A stretch of 64,000 nt of DNA from Panagrolaimus kolymaensis. Taxonomy: Eukaryota; Nematoda; Chromadorea; Rhabditida; Panagrolaimidae. Location: the NCBI GenBank assembly GCA_028622995.1, contig JAJQJQ010000011.1, positions 5,084,001-5,148,000 on the forward strand, written 5' to 3'. Below the pieces are notes generated by a model that made no database searches, was not told the origin of the DNA, and saw nothing but the letters and a program-made list of their open reading frames with translations. Below are positions 13,501 through 28,300 of the stretch, piece by piece. The position numbers were made by a program, and so were the translations under genes. How positions within the stretch are numbered: position 1 is the first letter of the stretch; the number at the start of each line of letters is the position of its first letter.

Positions 13501-14897
13501 AATCTTCCAATGGATTCTAATGTTGTTGCTATATATTCTTCTGATAATAAAGAAACTAAAAATTAATAACATTCACTTACTTCATTAGTTGATTGAATAC
13601 CAATTTTTGATTTTGCTACTTTGAAAGGGATTCCACGTTTTGTTAGTAGTTTTTGAACTTGTTGGCCAATCCATCCACGACCACCGTAAATTGCAACAGA
13701 CATTTTTTGGGAAATATGTGGCTTCAATGCTGATGCGACAACTCGACGAAGGCCTACAAAGTATACAGTAGCTTAATTTATAGGAGAAATAAAACTACCT
13801 TCTTCAAATGGAGTTTTTGGTTCCCATCCAAGTTCTTTCTTGGCTTTAGTAATATCAATAAGATATCGCATGTCATTATAAGGACGATCGGGAATTGAAA
13901 CGTATTCAACTTTTGCTGCAGGTCGATTGAGTTGTTTATCAACTTCTGCTTGGACAGCTTCAGCTAATTGAAGTACTAAAAAAAGAGATTATTTAGCTTA
14001 AAAATTTTATTGTCATATTTTAAGAAGCTTGAAGTTGATTAAAATATGGACTAAAGGATATAAAAATTTTGATTTCAGGTAATGCGTTTGCCAGAACATG
14101 GTAAATAAATTCCATGACTTACCATTCTTTTCATAATAAGTTCCCAAATTATAAGTTTCTCCAATTTTTCCATTTTCTGCAGCTAAACGAATTCCATCTG
14201 CGGCATCATCGACAAACAACCATGATCGCAATTGTTTTCCAGTGCCTTGAACGGTAAATTTTTCTTGCTTTCGCGCAACATCAATAAAGCGAGGAACAAG
14301 TTTAACATCCCATTGATTTGGGCCATAAATATTATTGATGCGAAGAAGGGTAATGGGAAGTCCAAAAGCTTGTTGATAAAGATGAGCATAAGCTTCACCT
14401 GCTGCTTTTGTCGCAGCATATGGATTTCCAGGATACATAAGCTCAGCTTCATTCTTTGGAATTTCATCTGAACCCATTCCAGAGTCACCATAAACTTCAT
14501 CAGTGCTAATATGAACGAATTTTTGGATTTTACCATAACCTTTAACGGTTTCCAAAAATTGAACATAAGCAATAACATTATTTTCAATAGCCTCGCAGGG
14601 TTCATTGTAGCATCGAGTTGAAGTGCAATCAGCTGCAAAATGGATAATTGTGTCGATGGAATGGGACTCAAGGACTCGAAGAATCACATCATGATTACGA
14701 ATATCCGCGAGAACCACTTCATATCGAGGCGAATTTCGAACTTCTTCTGATACATAATTAGCATCGGCATTCAAGATAAGCTTATCAACATTAACAAAAT
14801 TGGCTTGTGACCATGCAGAAAAAATATAGTTGACAAAATTTGACCCAATAAAACCACAACCGCCTGTGATGAGGACATTTTTTGGAAGGCCAGACAT
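10596..14897 (-). CDS. rml-2: Bifunctional nucleotide-sugar enzyme: 4,6-dehydratase fused to NRS/ER-type epimerase-reductase domain
   Basis: Predicted cytosolic enzyme of dTDP- or UDP-rhamnose-type sugar synthesis. Seven exons (14123-14897, 13799-13975, 13581-13753, 11870-12134, 11483-11648, 10888-11038, 10596-10787) give 632 aa. The N-terminal RmlB half has the NAD motif GGCGFIG, the dehydratase STDEVYGD motif and catalytic YAATK. A second Rossmann domain starts near residue 385 ([14 protein letters not shown]) with its own YSVVK and a GTGYLFAYD segment, resembling the C-terminal half of plant RHM. The C. elegans protein I recall for this architecture is F53B1.4 (RML-2), about 631 aa; the symbol rests on that. 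The ATG at 14897 is the first in frame. The intron between exons 3 and 4 (12135-13580) hosts an opposite-strand gene. Confidence 0.9.
12681..13566 (+). CDS. Unrecognised single-pass membrane protein nested in an intron
   Basis: Three phase-consistent exons (12681-12738, 12798-13120, 13222-13566) give 241 aa. Donors are GTAAGC and GTAAGG; acceptors are TTTTAG and ATTTCAG. Residues about 13-36 ([20 protein letters not shown] and on) form one hydrophobic helix followed by CCKKKAK, suggesting a short outside N-terminus and a long cytoplasmic tail. The tail is polar and low-complexity, rich in Gln, Ser, Thr, Pro and Lys, with a basic patch ([13 protein letters not shown]). I do not recognise the family. 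It lies wholly inside an intron of the minus-strand RHM-like gene, and its stop codon ends 14 bases before the host's exon 3, so its 3' UTR probably overlaps that exon antisense. Confidence 0.72.
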
Positions 14898-15634
14898 TTT
14901 TCTCTTTTTCAAGCTTGAATAAAACAAAAAACACTGCTAATATTTGATAGGAGTCAACGTGGAAAGAAAAGTGACCAAATAACGAAGAAGAGGAGAAACG
15001 AGAAGAAACAAACTGCGGGAGAACTTACATAAATTAGAGCATCACCAACTCCCCGACGCACGAAAGAAAGGAAAAATACGTGTGCATGTGATCTCTTACA
15101 TTTTTTCCACGGAATATCTTTGACTGAAGGTCACTTTTTTCTTGGTTCCAAAACCATAAAGAAAAAATTGATAATTTGGTCAGAAGTTGACCCAAGTTGA
15201 GAAAGATAGTGTAAGGAGTTTGACAGATTACTATCTCAAATGAAAAGAAGGAGACGAGAAAAAAACTAACTATCGGGGATGGGACCACCATCAAAGTGAA
15301 TGTACGTGAAAATGAAGAAGAAAAAAAACTAAAAAGGGATCAAATAAAAATTAATTAATTCATTGTAAAAATTGGTCACATAATGTACCTTTATACCGGT
15401 TTTTATTCAAAGTATTAAATATGCAATGGAAAATATAATATTTTTGAGATAGATAGAAAGAAGAGACGACGATCGGTCAGTTCATTGAAGCATTTTAATA
15501 AGTTTTAGTCGTGTGTTGATGCTTGGAAGAAATTTCAAATAATTTTATTATCAAACTCTAATGTAAGGATAACTCATTCAAATATAATAATCAAATCTTT
15601 GATGATTCACATTTCGAAACGAAATACACCCAAT
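14898..15634. other. Intergenic region upstream of the RHM-like gene
   Basis: About 740 bp without a supportable coding sequence. It separates the start of the minus-strand RHM-like gene from the plus-strand microprotein candidate and presumably holds promoters of both. A donor-like GTAAGT on the minus strand near 15029 could belong to a 5' UTR intron, but no clear upstream exon was identified. Confidence 0.4.
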
Positions 15635-16124
15635 ATGAAAAATAAAGAAATTTTTTGGTTCAAAAGTATCGTTTCTATTATTCACTGGCATACATAATCA
15701 ATTCACCTTTTCATTATTCTCCTTTCCAAATATTATCTTTTGCTATTTATTTCTTCATTGTAAATTTATTTACCTCTTTAAGGTATGTATTAATATCAAA
15801 CCATTCTTCAAAAAATGGCTTTGAATTCAATAAATTTTGGAATGCTCTTGCGAAAGCAAGAGCAAATTTTAATATTATTCATTTTTAATAGAGGCTTTGG
15901 TGGACATCAGTTTCAGCTTACAATGTTAGTTTGTCGTAATAGAATTACTTACTCAACGTTCAATATCTCTTTAAAATTTCTTTCAATTACTAATTTACCT
16001 GTTAATGTTTTTATCACAAATAGTTATTACTGTATTTCTCATAACCATATTTTTTACAAGTTTTTTATGCTTAGTTACCATATTCCTGCAAAATCAAATT
16101 CTCAAGGACGAAATGCATAAATAA
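15635..16124 (+). CDS. Candidate 54-aa spliced transmembrane microprotein
   Basis: Three short exons (15635-15665, 15892-15924, 16024-16124) join in phase to a 54-aa protein. Introns use donors GTATCG and GTTAGT and acceptors TTTAATAG and AAATAG. The product begins MKNKEIFWFKKALVDIS, then has one long hydrophobic helix (FITVFLITIFFTSFLCLVTI) and a charged tail (LQNQILKDEMHK). The helix appears only in the spliced frame; longer unspliced ORFs over the same DNA look less protein-like. No family was recognised. It lies 293 bp upstream of the tetraspanin gene on the same strand. It could be a chance assembly, since exons 1 and 2 are only 31 and 33 nt. Confidence 0.4.
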
Positions 16125-16417
16125 AAAAATTAGAAGAAAAGCAAAACCGAAAGGTTTTTCCTTTTTTTAGAACGTATCACAGCTTTCAATCTTTCAGCCG
16201 TTTTTACTTGCTCTTGCTCACATAAATAAAAATGCATTTGATTTGATTTGACGCGATAATGAATTCGTCCTCATTCAATCATTCGCAATAAATATACGGT
16301 ACCATACGGTAGTTGTGAACAAAATTTGAAGAAAAAAAGAAATGCAAATTTTTGTTTTGATAAATATTGGAGTTTTCTGATGTTTGCAAAGATTTTTGTT
16401 ATTTGCAAGCAGCAACA

Positions 16418-18006
16418 ATGGTGGTTCCTTTGATTTTAGTGAGTGAATCAAATCGTTCAACATATTCTGAATTTGCTACGGTATTTCATTTTTTGGCATT
16501 TGTATTTTCTGCTGGAATTTTAATTTCAAATTTGATATTTTATTTTTTAACAAAGTAAGTATTTTTGCACTGTTTAATCTTCATTTTCTGATATGTGTGC
16601 CTTTTTAGTCATTCATTGGCAATTTTGATATCGGAAGAATCAGCATTCACGGGTTTCATACCAATGGTGGTTGCGATAATTTCTGGAATTTCGGCACTTT
16701 TACATTTATGGTTATGGATTTATGTTAAAGATCAACGACGTCGACATACAAGATGGCGAACTTCTGCAATTCGTGATGGAGCTTTAATCACCGTTGTTGT
16801 AATTATATTAACTCTGTCTTCTTTAAGTCTTCAAGGATTATATCGAATGAAATTTGAAAAATATTTAGATTATGGATTTTCTCAGGTTGGTCGTTTCAAT
16901 TTGCTCTCAATCTTTCAATCTTCTAACTTTAATCCGTCGTTATCGATATTTCTGTAGCTTTAAATTTTTAGGGCATGAATAAATCATCTTCATCACTTGC
17001 ATTGAAAAAAGCGATCGATGTTCTTCAAAGGGAAAATCAATGCTGTGGTACATATGGAATTATCAATGGAACAGGAAAATTAAATGAAACAGGAAAATTT
17101 AATCAAACAGAAGATTTTCATTATGATAATAGCAGGTAAATTTTCATAATTGAATCCACTATTAACATCCATGAATTTTAGTGACTCCAAAAATCCTTCA
17201 CTAAATCAAACTCTCGCAAACTTAACTCCAAAAAACAGTAGCGGGCAACATGTTTACGGAAAAAACAAGTAATAAGTTATCTAATTTCAATAACCTTCTT
17301 GAAACCATTTTTTTAGTGAAATCAATAACACAGAATGGTCTTATTGTTGGTCATTTCAAGATAATTCAAGAGCTTGTTATGTTCCATTTTCATGTTGTAA
17401 ACCTGAAGAACTTTATTGTACACCATGGGCTTTTATAATTTATAAAGAAGATTCTGATTATTTTGATCCAAGTCATTTGGAAAATTATTTTTATTCTCGT
17501 GGATGCATCGAAGCGCTTTCATCACATCCATTTACATGGATTCAATTGGGTATTATCGCTGGACTTTTAGTTATTCAAATTATTGCTGGAATTTTAACTC
17601 AATTACTTGCCTCTTCAACTTATGTTATTGAAAAGGTTGGCGCTGAAGAAGATACGGATGTTCCAGCTTGGATTCTGCCTTTTGGAAAACATTCACCGCA
17701 AAATATCATTGAAGTAAGTCTCTCTCCTTTTTTCTTTATTCCTTTCATTACTTTTTTTCTAGCATACTTTACGATGCTTTGCTCGAGATGAAGAATTCAA
17801 CATTGCAACTTTGGGTGAAACTGTTCAAAAATGTGATGAACTCAAACAACAAAGACTATTTGTTAAACCAAAATCTAAGGTAAAATTTTTTTTATACAAA
17901 ATTAATAATAAAACAAAAACAATTTTAGAATATTCACCGAGTATTATGTTCAAATGAAGTTGAAAATGCAGCAATACCAGTACAAACTTCTCCTCCATTG
18001 CCGTAA
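16418..18006 (+). CDS. Tetraspanin family protein (418 aa)
   Basis: Seven exons: 16418-16554, 16609-16885, 16972-17135, 17182-17268, 17317-17713, 17763-17879, 17929-18006. Four transmembrane helices are visible: FATVFHFLAFVFSAGILISN, FIPMVVAIISGISALLHLWL, ALITVVVIILTLSSLSLQGL and HPFTWIQLGIIAGLLVIQII. The large extracellular loop between TM3 and TM4 carries the diagnostic CCG (NQCCGTYG), several N-glycosylation sequons, VPFSCCKPEELYC and a final SRGC, so about eight loop cysteines. The loop and the C-terminal tail are longer than in typical 230-280-aa tetraspanins, closer to the peripherin/TSPAN15-33 type. Membrane organiser by family; no specific worm tsp gene could be assigned. The stop lies 19 bp from the convergent smc-5 stop. 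Confidence 0.88.
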
Positions 18007-18025
18007 TTTCGTTATAATAATAAAA

Positions 18026-21836
<3,811 letters not shown>

Positions 21837-22330
21837 TGTTTAAGATGAGCCTAAAAGAATGTAGCTATTAGATTTATAAAATGTTATTCGAAATAAACAA
21901 AAAACGCGGAGAAAAGAAAAATACTTTGAAGAAATGTTCACACTTTTTTTAAAACTTTGAAAAAAATTTTTGCAAAGCAATGAAAGAAATGAAAAATCAT
22001 ATTTCCCGCAAGTGTGGTTCTTTCCACTAAAGACGCAGGCAGGGTCAAATTCAAATCAATTTTCTTCTCTAATTCATAATTTTTTTTGGCAAACTTTACA
22101 GCTTCAATTGCAGCCATACAAAACCTCTTCTCCCTTTTTTTGTTTATGCATCTTTTATCTATAAAAAAAATCCATTCGAATGAACAATAAACCATTTCAT
22201 TAGTCATTAGTGAAAGCTTTTGCGGGTGCATACAACCATCAACTTTTTATCGATTTGCATCCTTTCTTCTTGAAAATCACAATTGTTTTATTAGTTTAAA
22301 GAACCTTTGCCTTTTTATATAGATATCGTG

Positions 22331-25300
22331 ATGGCAATGTCAGGAGTGCAAGATTTCTTTGATTCAGATTTATTAGATCAAAAGCCAACGGGTGTATCTA
22401 TCTTAGCAGAGCGTTATCTTCGAGCTGGTGTTCCACTTATTGGTATGTTACCTCTTTAAACTTTGAAAAAATATTAATAAATGATTAATCATCTTAGGTG
22501 GAGAATTAATTTATGAAATTATCCTTAATGATTATAATGATCGATTTTGGGCTTGCCGAGTTTGTAATGTGGCTGATTGCACATTGGATACGGTGGATTC
22601 ACATGTTCATTCACGTGAACATGTCCTTGCTTGTTTTGTAAGTGAACATTTTAATAATTAAGGCATTTTATAATACAATCTCATTAATTTAGAAAGCCTA
22701 TAATATGTATGATGCATTCAAAAAGGAAATACAATCTACAGTTGAAAGTGAATATTGGGCGATTGAATACAAGCGACTCATAGATAAACTTCGCGAAGTT
22801 GGACCCATCACTTCTTCAGCTTATCATTTCACTTCAGCTCCCCATGAATTTGCTAAACTTCTTGGAATTAAATATACCAAGAAGCCATCTAAAGATGTTG
22901 TTGAAGAAATCACCGATACCATCAACATCGTCCATTGTGCAGATTGTAAAGAAGTTTATTTTGCTGATGTTGATAAAGAAAAAGCCATGCAGGCTAAATA
23001 TGATCATTGTGCAACAGTTGCTCATCAAGAATGCATGTTTATTCAAAGCTTTACCAATTCCCGTAAGCTTGTTTATCCTTTTTCGATTATGAGTTGTAGC
23101 ATCTAAATTTTTTAGTAATTCTCACCAAAAAGAATGGCCTCCCTCCTATGGTAACACCAAAAGAAGAAAGTGATTTTTTGGTTAATCCTGTGGATAACAC
23201 TGCTTATGGCCCACCTCTAGGTTTTCAACATTGCATTTCATTCGGTAAGCTTTATCTTCCTTCTTCGTACACGGCTTCTCGGCAACGATGACTTTCAAAG
23301 AAATTTCGTTTATATTTTTTCTTTATATCGATTTTTTGATAATCTTTGTTTTTGAATGTTTACCATGTTTCTAAAATTGATTTTTCATTGACTTCTTTGT
23401 ATGTCATCCATGTTATTATTCTCATGTTTTCAGAAACGTTTTTTTTTTGCAATCACATTTGCAACTTTTTTCCAGATTTATTTTTTTCTATTCTTTTTTT
23501 CATATTATTTTTTTTATAATCCTGCCATTACAATATTTTTCATTATCTATATTTTTAATTATCTTTAGGACATACGGAATACTTTTGTAATCTTTGTTTC
23601 TGCATTGTTCGCTGCGAAGATGTTCAGGATCATTTCTCATCGGAGGCTCATATTGAGCGGTTTTTGGTAAGTCTTTATGGCAGTCATTCAAAAACAAAAA
23701 GGAACGGTAAAAATGACAACTTTGTAATTTTGTATTATTCTTTCTCGGTTAATTTCGATTCAATTATTTGTAAATGACAATGTGTAGTTGCTGAAATTAT
23801 GTATATGCGCCTATCTTTAATTTAGGCAGCATTTTTTTGAAGTTAATTATTAGGCGCATAATTATTGCGCCAATATTAAACAAACAAAACTAATTTTGAT
23901 TTATTATTAAAATGGAGCTTGCAGAAATGCGCCCTAAGCGGTTTGCGCTATTTTGATTCGATTCGAAGATTTTTTACCCCAACTTTTTCAACCTTCAACT
24001 TTTTAAACATCGTTTTATTGTTCATTTTTTAGAGATCCATTACACCTAGTAACTTTGTTAATGTTGAATATGATCCCCTTGAAAAGCGACGCTCTAAACT
24101 TGAAAGTGAACTCAGTGGCAGTCTTAAAGATCTTGCAGTTAATTTTCATTGGGATGCAGGCGTTTGTATGCCAACTTTATTACGTGATATCGTTCGACCT
24201 GAAACTCGTAGCTTGAAAGTCATCCCATTTGAAACTATTCAACCAAATATTTTGCTTTGCAAAGTTTGTAATGTTGTTTTTAAAACCAAACAATCAGCAT
24301 GGGATGATCACGTTTTTGAAGATAGTCATTTCGAAAAATTAGTAGCAAAGCAGAAAGTTGATAGAGGTATAAAAAAGAATTTCAATTTGATGAATAAAAA
24401 AACTAAAGATGTTTTTCATTTTCAGATCATCGATCATTCATTTGTGAAAAGAGTGAACTTCCCCGTTTGCAACGATCAAAACGAGGCCATTGGAAAGATT
24501 ATGGCACAATTCATAATGTTCAAAATTACTGCGAATATGGTTTAGAATTAATTTTTCATGATGTCGTTGCATGTGAATACATTTGTTCATGTTGTTATGA
24601 AAGTTTTCCTGAGCGTGATATTCAATCCGTCATCCTCCATTCTCGATCATTGTCACACATTCAAGCAGCTTTGGTAAAGTTGAAATCTTTTTTAGGATAA
24701 AAATTAATCAGTAAAAGGTTTTAGTGTGTTTTGAATCCTCCGCTTCTTGCAAAACTTATAAACACTCGAAATGAAACAGAATTAAAAGCATTAATTTTGG
24801 ATTATTTGCAAAACCGTGAAGCTCCCCTTTTCGAAACCAAAATGCGTGTTTTTGATCCAACCACAGCTTTCATATTGAATTGGCAAGTTAAAATTCCCCG
24901 AATTCTTCTTCAACTTTCTGTAACCGATCCAAGTGCACGTATCAAATATTTAAAAGAAAATAATTTGACTATTCATAATGGAGGTAAATGAAACAAAAAA
25001 TTAGCGATACCATATTATCTAAAATATTTTTTTAGAAGTTATACTTCCTGAAGATAGCGATTATCTTTGTGTAACATCCGCACTTGAAGCAACCAATTTA
25101 TTGTTAAGTCGAATTGATTCTAAAGTTGTGGTGTTTTGGTGTGATGATTGTCATACATCATTTTCGGCATTTCAAACTGATCTCAAAGCTATTTGGACTG
25201 ATCACATGTTGACGGATTTACATTGGGAACGTACCCATAATTTGAAACAAAATCAACTTGGGTTAAATTGTCTCCTCGATGGCACGTCACAATATCAACC

Positions 25301-28300
25301 AATTCCATTTGATCAATCTGGACTTAAAAAGGTAACATTGAATTTGTGAAAAATTAAAGTCCTTCTAAAAGTCTTTTCCTTTTATAGAAAATTCCATGGA
25401 TTTGGAATAATGATAAAGGATGTTTTCAATATGTCCTAAATAATAAACTTCATCAGCATGATTTGTTTCATCAAAATCGTTTTGGTGGAATTAGTCGGAT
25501 TTATTGTTCATTATGTTGTGACTATTTTGAAGTTTCTGAAGATGCCCTTACTGTTCACGTTCGCTCACTCAAGCATCTCATTTACTATATGGTAATCCTT
25601 TGTAGTTTAGGAATTAAGACAATTACCTTTCTTAAATTTTTTAGCACAATTATTATTCTCAAGATGTTGTACAACTTGAAGATATTTTAACTGATAATGC
25701 AAAAGATATTATGGTGGCTCGTTTGGTTATCCGTGATTTAATTGCGGATAAACTTCGAACTGCAGAAACTAAAAATTCTCGCGTTCTTTTGTTTGATGGC
25801 CAAAGTTCAACCGTTCAATATACACCACTTCGAGAAATAGTTGAACTTGAAAATCGTGTATTGAAATTTGGAATGGTTAAAATTGTAAGATTAATTAATT
25901 CTCTTCCAAGCATCACTGCATTTACCACTGCTTCTCTTCATATGGTTCATACTCAAAAACCCACTCGATTAAATATCACCCAACAAGTTGTCCTTCATTT
26001 GGTCCTAAAAAATGTTTTAAGTGATACTTCTTTTCCTGATAAAAAACCAGTTAGCGCTGAAGATTTGGTTAAAGCTGTACCTCAACAAAAAGTTCCTGCT
26101 AAAAGATCAGGTGGACCTGTAATTTCATCAATAAAGCTTGGATCAAATGGATTCCCAATGCTTGATGCAATGGCGAATGTTGGCCCGGTTCCAGCTCCAA
26201 TACCTGTGGGACCTGTTCCACCACCTGCAGCTCCAGTCAAACTTGATCTTGAACCAACCCCAATGGAATTTAGTGATGAGGAAAGGCCACATTCGCGAAG
26301 TCGTTCAAAAACTTATTCCTCTGATGAACGATATGGTGGAGCATCATCATACTCTAAGAAGCATCATCGTTCAAGAAAATCTCGGTAATGCTTGAGTAAA
26401 ATTAGGTTAATGATTAATCCATCTTTTTTTTTAGTTCCCGTTCACCACCTCGAAAAACTTTACGAAGTGATGATCCACGTGAAATATATCCTCGAAACTA
26501 TGATAAACGCCGTCCACATGAACGTTCACTACAACGTAAAAAATCTCCGTTTGATCCTTATAAACAACAACGTGCTCGTTCACCAGCACCCCAACAATCA
26601 TCTCGTCGTCGATCTCGCAGTCCACAAAAATCATCTCGACATGATAAAAATTCATGGCGATCACCTCTAAGGCAACAGCAAAGTCCTCCACCTCAACATT
26701 CATCATGGCGTCCATCTCCTCCACATCCTCGTCGTTCATATTATGATGAACAACCGCCATCTTCATCTCCACCTGTGCCATATTATGAAGAAGCTGAACG
26801 TACATCATCTCGAAATTCTCCAAGACGACAACCACAACAACGTTGGGTGGATAATGATGAATATAGTAATCAATCACGACCTGAAATTATGCATGGAAAT
26901 ATCGCTTCTGAACAACAACAACAAGAATATCAATCACGTCGATATTTACTTCCAAATCCTTCACCCGTTAATGATTTTAATAATCCAATTCAAACATCTT
27001 TACCTATTGGGCAAACATTTTCAAATCAGCAACAGCCACCAAATGGAGCTTCAGAAATTATGGAACCCAAACAAGAACACAATGATCCACAATATCAAAA
27101 AATAATTCGAAATATGCCTGTTATTACTCCAAATACAAATATTATACCTACGGTTGATCTTACAAAACCACCTCCACCATTACCAGCAATGATGGCAGGC
27201 TTTCCACCAATGGGAATGCCACCACCTGGAATGATGCCACCACCTGGAATGATGCCTCCGCCTGGAATGCTTCCAGGTATGATGCCTCCAAATATGGGTG
27301 GAATGCCTCAACCAATGCAATATGGAATGAATCAAACTCAACCCATTGATCAAGCGGAATTAGTCAAAAAAGCAAAAATGGAATTATATAATCGAGATTT
27401 ACAAAAAATTACAAGCCGTAGTCAACTTGTTGAATATTGTAAGTTTTTTCTAAAAAACATAATTTGAGTGCTCATAGAAATCTTTATTTAGTAATGAAAC
27501 AAAGCTCGGATCCAATTCCAGCCACAGATCCTCCATTACTTTTTAATGAAGTATTAAAAAATCGTCAAGCCATTATTGGAGCAGATCAAATTGCTCAAGT
27601 TATTTGTTATGGTGAACCCGATTATGAAACATATTTGTGTACAATGTGTCAATATTGGACTTCTGTATCCGATATGTTTAAACATTTAAAGGATGAAACT
27701 CATCGACTTAATTATATGGTAAAATTTAAATTTGTCAACAAGCTTAAACAACGTATTTTTTAGAATAAATCCTATAAACTTCAACATGCAAAAATAATGG
27801 TTGAAGATAAAAAAGAAAATAGAGATAAAATGTTGAATGAATTTTCACTAAAAATTTCAAATTGTGAAGGTGTTAAAATTTGTAATACTCGAATGAGAAC
27901 AATTTTAAATGCACAAGCCTTAAAGAAAATTTGGCCAGATTTTAATGATTATGTTGATAGTTCATGGAAGCTTGGAGAAGATGAAGAAGAAAATAGAATT
28001 GAAGTCAATGGTTCTACATCATCTCGAAGCAAAGAAAGATCATCTTCAAGGTACATACATTCTTAAATTTTTACATATTAAGGTTTTTATTTTTTTATTT
28101 TTTTTAGTAAAAATCCATATTCCCGTGAAGCTGAGCGCTCGCGAGAATCTGATCGATCTCGGGATAAGCGACGACGCTCAAAATCCCCTAAAGATAGTAG
28201 TCGATCAACTCGAGATGATCGCCGTCGATCCTCTCCTTCTCGTTCATCCAATGCCCCTCGACGAGAACCAACCCCAGAAGATACTCGACCAATGTGGGAG

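Noticed and set aside
15655..15888. 77-aa hydrophobic ORF on the + strand
   Set aside because: Overlaps the first intron of the microprotein model, and its hydrophobicity follows from T-rich DNA; no consistent exon join found.
21938..22117. Small minus-strand ORF starting MAAIEAVKFAKKN in the gap between smc-5 and the zinc-finger gene
   Set aside because: The first 38 residues look protein-like, but there is no homology, no clear gene context and the C-terminal part is AT-driven; it lies in the likely shared promoter. Kept only as a note.
23853..23871. Short palindrome (GGCGCA..TGCGCC) within an intron of the zinc-finger gene
   Set aside because: Only six paired bases with a 7-base spacer; nearby GCGCC motifs are scattered and no element boundary or duplication could be defined.
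26431..26877. 148-aa minus-strand ORF rich in Val, Glu and Met
   Set aside because: Antisense shadow of the RS/Pro-rich coding exon of the zinc-finger gene.
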